From the NCBI GenBank assembly GCA_000437675.1, contig FR901643.1, forward strand, positions 1-8,802: a stretch of DNA of 8,802 nucleotides, given 5' to 3'. The notes beneath the pieces were generated by a model that saw only the letters and a list, made by a program, of their open reading frames with translations, did no database searches and had not been told where the DNA came from. The stretch comes from Prevotella sp. CAG:891. Lineage in GTDB: Bacteria; Bacteroidota; Bacteroidia; Bacteroidales; Bacteroidaceae. A program made the translations under genes and the position numbers. Below are positions 5,909 through 8,802 of this stretch, in pieces. Every line of letters starts with the position of its first letter. Positions within the stretch are counted from its first letter, which is position 1.

Positions 5909-8329
5909 ATGAAAGCAAACATAGCTTGTTCGATGTTCTGTAAACTGCTTTTGGCAGTGATATGGAGTGTGGGACTGTGCACAGGAGCAAAGGCCCACAA
6001 TGCGCTCACCGACACCCTGTCGACATCAACCAATGTAGCCACTAAAAGCTATGAGCCTAAAGGGCGAGATAAAAAATACTATAAGAGTTTAACTCCTGAA
6101 GAACGTTCGCGAACCCGCAGAGCAGATGAATTGATGCGTAAAGTATTCAGTTACGGCGAACAGTTTAGTATGGACAGTTTGCAATATGTGAGCGATGTAT
6201 ATTTGCGCCACGTGATGCACACCAAACGCAACGGCCCGATTGTACGTTACATTCCGGGCATGTTGCGTTTGGAGCGTGGGCACAATGATTACCTGTCCGA
6301 GGCCCATTTAAAATTACAGTATCGCGCCCCCGGTCAAATTGATTGTAAAGTCATAGCCTTTCACACAACTGCCAAATACCAGAGCGAGCAACGCTTTCAC
6401 TCGTTAGGACGTTTTAATTTTCAAATCTACGAGTCGAAATTGTTTCTTGATGGCATCTTGAATCCCCTACACAAGCGCAACAGACGTTTTTATCGTTACA
6501 CTTACGTTTTTATAAGCAAGCTCAACGACTCCGTTCCTCCGACAGCCCGCATCAATATAACCCCCCGTTTCAGCAACGACCAGTTAGTAACAGGTTTTAT
6601 TGATATGGATTTATCAAGCGGAGCTGTGCGGAATTTCACCTTTCAGTTTCGTTATCAGTTACGTCAGATAACCGTCAATGCCCGAATGGGCACCGATGGT
6701 TGTCAGAGCATACTGCCTAACCGTTTGCGTATAGTATCTAAGTTCAAGTTGTTGGGCAATAAGGTAAACGAAGTTATGGAAATACATTCAGCCCATAACT
6801 TCACTTGTCCGGTCAACACCCAGTTCAGCAAACAGTCAAAGTACGACTTAACACAGTTGTGCCTGTTACGCATTGATACCACACGTGTAATCAATAATTT
6901 CGATTACTTTGCCAAATATCGTAAGTTTCCGCTACGTAAAGCCGAAGAAAATATTGTACAGCTTTATAAGCAAAAGCACGAATCACAAACCGACTCCATA
7001 GCTTTGCAGCAAGCAGACGAAGCCCTATCGAATGCATCGGAAGTTGACAGTCAAACCTCAGAAACCGACGATTTTGATTTAGCATCCGATGGCCTCGAAG
7101 ATGCTTTGGAATTAAAGAACGACAAACAAGACAATCGCCATCCGAAAAGATGGTTTGGCGAACGCACCCAAACTTTGTTGCTTTCATCCAATCATTTCAA
7201 GTTGAGCGATCATTCCCGCATTAAATTGCCCCCCATCATCACCCCTTCGATGGTAGGGTGGAGCCGTACGAAAGGATTTTCGCTCAAAGCTCGTGCACGT
7301 TGGGATTTGTTCACTCATTTCTCAACCACATTGCCACGTATGGAGTTTACTCCCAGTATAGGTTACAGTTTCAAGCAAAAGCAAATCTATTGGGAAGTTC
7401 CCTTATTAGTACGTTTTAGTCATCGTTACGACGGAATCTTCAGTTTCAATGCAGGAGGTGGTGCCCACATGTACAACAGCCGTCAAGCCGATGAACTGCG
7501 TCACAAACTCGAAGGCATTGAAAAATACGATTCCTTGCTTCACATCATCGACCATTATGGTTTTCACGACTATCGCGATGCCCACATACAAACCGATGCC
7601 AGTTTCAGTTTGCTTCCCGGACTAAGGTTCACTTTAGGAGGCCGCTATCATCGGCGAGGTTTGATAGAGTGGAACGAACTTGCCGAAGCTTCTGGCATGA
7701 AAAAGCATTTTTCAAGTCTCGGACCGCGCGTACAAATTGAGTGGACTCCAGCCCAGTATTATTATTGTGAAGGCAAACGTCGTCTTCCTTTGTACTCAAA
7801 TTATCCAACCTTGCTGTTCAGCTACGAACGGGGCTATGCCTTAGGTCGTGGCCAAACCCATTATGAACGCTTCGAAGGCGATTTGCGTTATCGTTTGTCG
7901 CTTTACGCCATGCGTACTCTGTTTTTCAGAATGGGCGGTGGAGTGTATACCCAGCGCGGCAACGACTGTTTCCTAGACTACGACTATTTCAAGTTCAGCT
8001 ATATGCCTGCCCAATGGAACGACGACATGACGGGCGAGTTTCAGCTTCTCAACTCCCGTTGGTATAATGAGTCGCGCTACTATGTGCGTTTCACCGGAAC
8101 CTACGAAAGTCCCATGTTGCTGTTTTCGCGCTTGCCATATTTGTCGAAAGTCGTGCAAAAGGAAAGAGTCTATTTGAACCTACTCAGTGTCAAGGCACTT
8201 AATTTTTACAGCGAAATAGGCTATGGTTTCAGCACCAATATCGTCGATTTAGGAGCCTTCATCGGCTTTGCGCCCGACCACAGCATCGACTTCGGTTGCA
8301 AAGTTGTGCTCAAGTTCTTCGAAGATTAG
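5909..8329 (+). CDS. DUF5686-type outer-membrane beta-barrel protein
   Basis: This 806-residue protein starts with a signal peptide (1-29: charged start, hydrophobic core, AKA cleavage site before His30). After a polar stretch, residues about 62-345 resemble the N-terminal half of Bacteroidetes DUF5686 proteins (RADELMRKVF onward). Residues about 352-410 are a polar, acidic, probably disordered linker rich in Ser, Asp and Glu. From about 420 to the end, alternating polar/hydrophobic strands with many aromatics (for example YYVRFTGTYESPMLLFSRLP at 724-743) indicate a membrane beta-barrel, ending in KVVLKFFED. Many family members also carry an N-terminal carboxypeptidase-regulatory-like domain; I see no room for one here. 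Cellular location in the outer membrane is inferred; the function is unknown and I assign none. Assignment to DUF5686 rests on recognising its overall pattern. Met9 (5933) is another start but would shorten the signal peptide. No promoter consensus was found in the 103-nt gap upstream. Confidence 0.8.
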   Translation: MKANIACSMFCKLLLAVIWSVGLCTGAKAHNALTDTLSTSTNVATKSYEPKGRDKKYYKSLTPEERSRTRRADELMRKVFSYGEQFSMDSLQYVSDVYLRHVMHTKRNGPIVRYIPGMLRLERGHNDYLSEAHLKLQYRAPGQIDCKVIAFHTTAKYQSEQRFHSLGRFNFQIYESKLFLDGILNPLHKRNRRFYRYTYVFISKLNDSVPPTARINITPRFSNDQLVTGFIDMDLSSGAVRNFTFQFRYQLRQITVNARMGTDGCQSILPNRLRIVSKFKLLGNKVNEVMEIHSAHNFTCPVNTQFSKQSKYDLTQLCLLRIDTTRVINNFDYFAKYRKFPLRKAEENIVQLYKQKHESQTDSIALQQADEALSNASEVDSQTSETDDFDLASDGLEDALELKNDKQDNRHPKRWFGERTQTLLLSSNHFKLSDHSRIKLPPIITPSMVGWSRTKGFSLKARARWDLFTHFSTTLPRMEFTPSIGYSFKQKQIYWEVPLLVRFSHRYDGIFSFNAGGGAHMYNSRQADELRHKLEGIEKYDSLLHIIDHYGFHDYRDAHIQTDASFSLLPGLRFTLGGRYHRRGLIEWNELAEASGMKKHFSSLGPRVQIEWTPAQYYYCEGKRRLPLYSNYPTLLFSYERGYALGRGQTHYERFEGDLRYRLSLYAMRTLFFRMGGGVYTQRGNDCFLDYDYFKFSYMPAQWNDDMTGEFQLLNSRWYNESRYYVRFTGTYESPMLLFSRLPYLSKVVQKERVYLNLLSVKALNFYSEIGYGFSTNIVDLGAFIGFAPDHSIDFGCKVVLKFFED

Positions 8330-8383
8330 CCAACCGTTTTCAGCCTATGAGCAGACGCGTTGTCGCAAAATAGTCAGGTAATG

Positions 8384-8413
8384 CTATGCCATCTCCCATG
8401 TCGGTAGGCATAG
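8384..8413. repeat. 7-bp hairpin next to the right repeat copy
   Basis: CTATGCC (8384-8390) and GGCATAG (8407-8413) form a perfect inverted repeat with a 16-nt loop. No T-run follows on either strand, so it is not a standard terminator. It sits between the two direct repeats, immediately beside the conserved hairpin, and would be the second stem-loop in a leftward transcript. Confidence 0.5.
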
Positions 8414-8444
8414 GTTTCAGACAGGCCTTCCTGTCCTACTTTCT
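8412..8444 (-). repeat. Right copy of the 33-nt dispersed inverted repeat with hairpin
   Basis: Read on the minus strand, this matches 1-33 at 29 of 33 positions. GGACAGG (8436-8430) pairs with CCTGTCT (8425-8419) around AAGG, again 7 bp with one G-U pair. Compared with the left copy, the two stem differences turn one A-U into G-U and one G-U into A-U, a third lies in the loop, and the fourth is the last base. Pairing is therefore kept on this strand, while the complementary strand of each copy would contain an A-C mismatch. It lies about 90 nt downstream of a leftward promoter. Confidence 0.75.
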
Positions 8445-8538
8445 GTTGTCACAAAATGTCAAAGAACGCTGAATGAATACATAAGAATTTGTTGTTTTTT
8501 CATCCGTCAAGGCTGAGGTGCAGCCCGCTGTTGTGATG

Positions 8539-8571
8539 CAAAGATACAACATGAACACCCCGAAATCCAAA
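8539..8571 (-). promoter_or_regulatory. Leftward Bacteroidetes-type promoter with no obvious gene
   Basis: On the minus strand, TTTG (8571-8568) is followed after 21 nt by TATCTTTG (8546-8539), the full consensus in its most typical form. A six-A tract lies directly upstream of the -33 box (T6 at 8572-8577 on the plus strand) and another about 29 nt further up (8601-8606), resembling AT-rich upstream elements of strong promoters. It points at the 3' end of the DUF5686 gene. Confidence 0.75.
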
Positions 8572-8802
8572 TTTTTTCGCCACTTAATCTCGCACCTCGA
8601 TTTTTTCAAAACGCGAAAAACGCTCATTAACCCCTTTAAACACGGGCCTTCCGGCGCGTTCAACCGACGTGCAAAAAAGTGAAATAGGGATATACTTTTT
8701 CAGTCCGTTTAGTATGCAAAATCAAACGAACTACTGTAGTATATGCAGCCCGGTTACCGAACAATAGATAATGAAGTCGTCTAAACTTTTCTGACGAAGA
8801 TT
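8572..8802. other. Right-edge non-coding stretch
   Basis: Apart from the A-tracts upstream of the leftward promoter, I see no gene, RNA or clear promoter here. ACTACTGTAGT (8730-8740) is a short perfect palindrome with 5-bp arms, common enough by chance. ATG at 8771 opens only seven codons before a stop. A minus-strand frame open across 8436-8663 runs through the promoter and the repeat and is not credible as a gene. Confidence 0.5.

Larger units (their letters stand above)
8359..8461. repeat. Pair of imperfect 17-18 nt direct repeats around the right hairpin repeat
   Basis: GTTGTCGCAAAATAGTCA (8359-8376) and GTTGTCACAAAATGTCA (8445-8461) agree except for one substitution and one inserted base. 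They lie 86 nt apart, and the second directly abuts the 33-nt repeat at 8412-8444. They could be the remains of a tandem duplication, a decayed insertion footprint, or paired protein-binding sites. The left edge of the other 33-nt copy is outside the window, so the association cannot be tested here. Confidence 0.6.
8359..8532 (-). ncRNA. Candidate small RNA from the leftward promoter
   Basis: A leftward transcript from the promoter at 8539-8571 would begin near 8532. It would contain three stem-loops: GGCTG/CAGCC at 8525-8511 (loop CACCT), the conserved repeat hairpin at 8436-8419, and the CTATGCC/GGCATAG hairpin at 8413-8384. No convincing ORF lies in its path; the longest start-to-stop run noticed is 14 codons (ATG at 8503, stop at 8461-8459). 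The 3' end is not marked by a clear terminator, so the left boundary given here is arbitrary, and the RNA might run on antisense to the end of the DUF5686 gene. This is inference from promoter plus structure, with no direct proof of transcription. Confidence 0.3.

Noticed and set aside
8459..8503. 14-codon ORF on the minus strand inside the candidate small RNA
   Set aside because: It is too short for coding evidence, has no ribosome-binding signal and no second copy to compare. It could be a leader peptide, but nothing supports that beyond an ATG and a stop.
8436..8663. 75-codon minus-strand ORF, with an internal Met followed by a lipobox-like ITTAGC
   Set aside because: Its start lies upstream of the promoter at 8539-8571, the -7 box lies inside it, and its end runs into the dispersed repeat. 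The part downstream of the internal Met is only about 40 codons, and that Met lies at the promoter itself.
8330..8802. CRISPR array, tRNA or transposase remnant in the right-edge region
   Set aside because: There are only two direct-repeat copies with no regular spacers, no cloverleaf could be folded by eye, and no frame shows transposase motifs.

Overview
The window looks like ordinary chromosome from a member of the Bacteroidales, most likely a Prevotella-like organism. Two intergenic regions carry promoters that fit the Bacteroidetes sigma-factor consensus (TTTG, 19-21 nt, TAnnTTTG) exactly. No gene start has a clear Shine-Dalgarno sequence, and the last gene encodes a DUF5686-type outer-membrane protein, a family typical of this phylum. 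The genus is an inference; the phylum is well supported.

Layout: five protein genes all run rightward and fill about 85% of the window. (1) A small VOC/glyoxalase-I-like metalloenzyme (316-690) has its own promoter and a terminator behind it. (2) A phosphoglucomutase/phosphomannomutase of the PgcA type (841-2586) has a probable promoter and a long terminator-like hairpin behind it. (3) A NudC-type NAD(H) pyrophosphatase (2689-3489) starts only 11 nt after that hairpin. (4) A long RelA/SpoT homologue (3589-5805) has an intact (p)ppGpp synthetase and an HD hydrolase domain that has lost its catalytic residues. (5) A predicted outer-membrane beta-barrel protein of the DUF5686 type (5909-8329) follows. 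The genes link to carbon metabolism, detoxification, nucleotide turnover and the stringent response, but they do not form an obvious dedicated pathway. Terminators separate most of them; only nudC-relA lacks a visible terminator between the genes.

The parts that gene annotation does not explain are at the two edges. A 33-nt sequence at the left edge recurs, inverted, at 8412-8444 with 29 of 33 positions identical. Each copy folds into a 7-bp hairpin, and both stem differences swap A-U for G-U on one strand only. At the right-hand copy this is the strand read by a perfect leftward promoter (8539-8571) that serves no convincing ORF. The right-hand copy also lies between two near-identical 17-18 nt direct repeats, next to a second hairpin. 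Together this suggests a dispersed RNA-forming repeat and a possible small non-coding RNA; this is a hypothesis from two copies. I saw no CRISPR array, tRNA, rRNA, transposase or phage gene.
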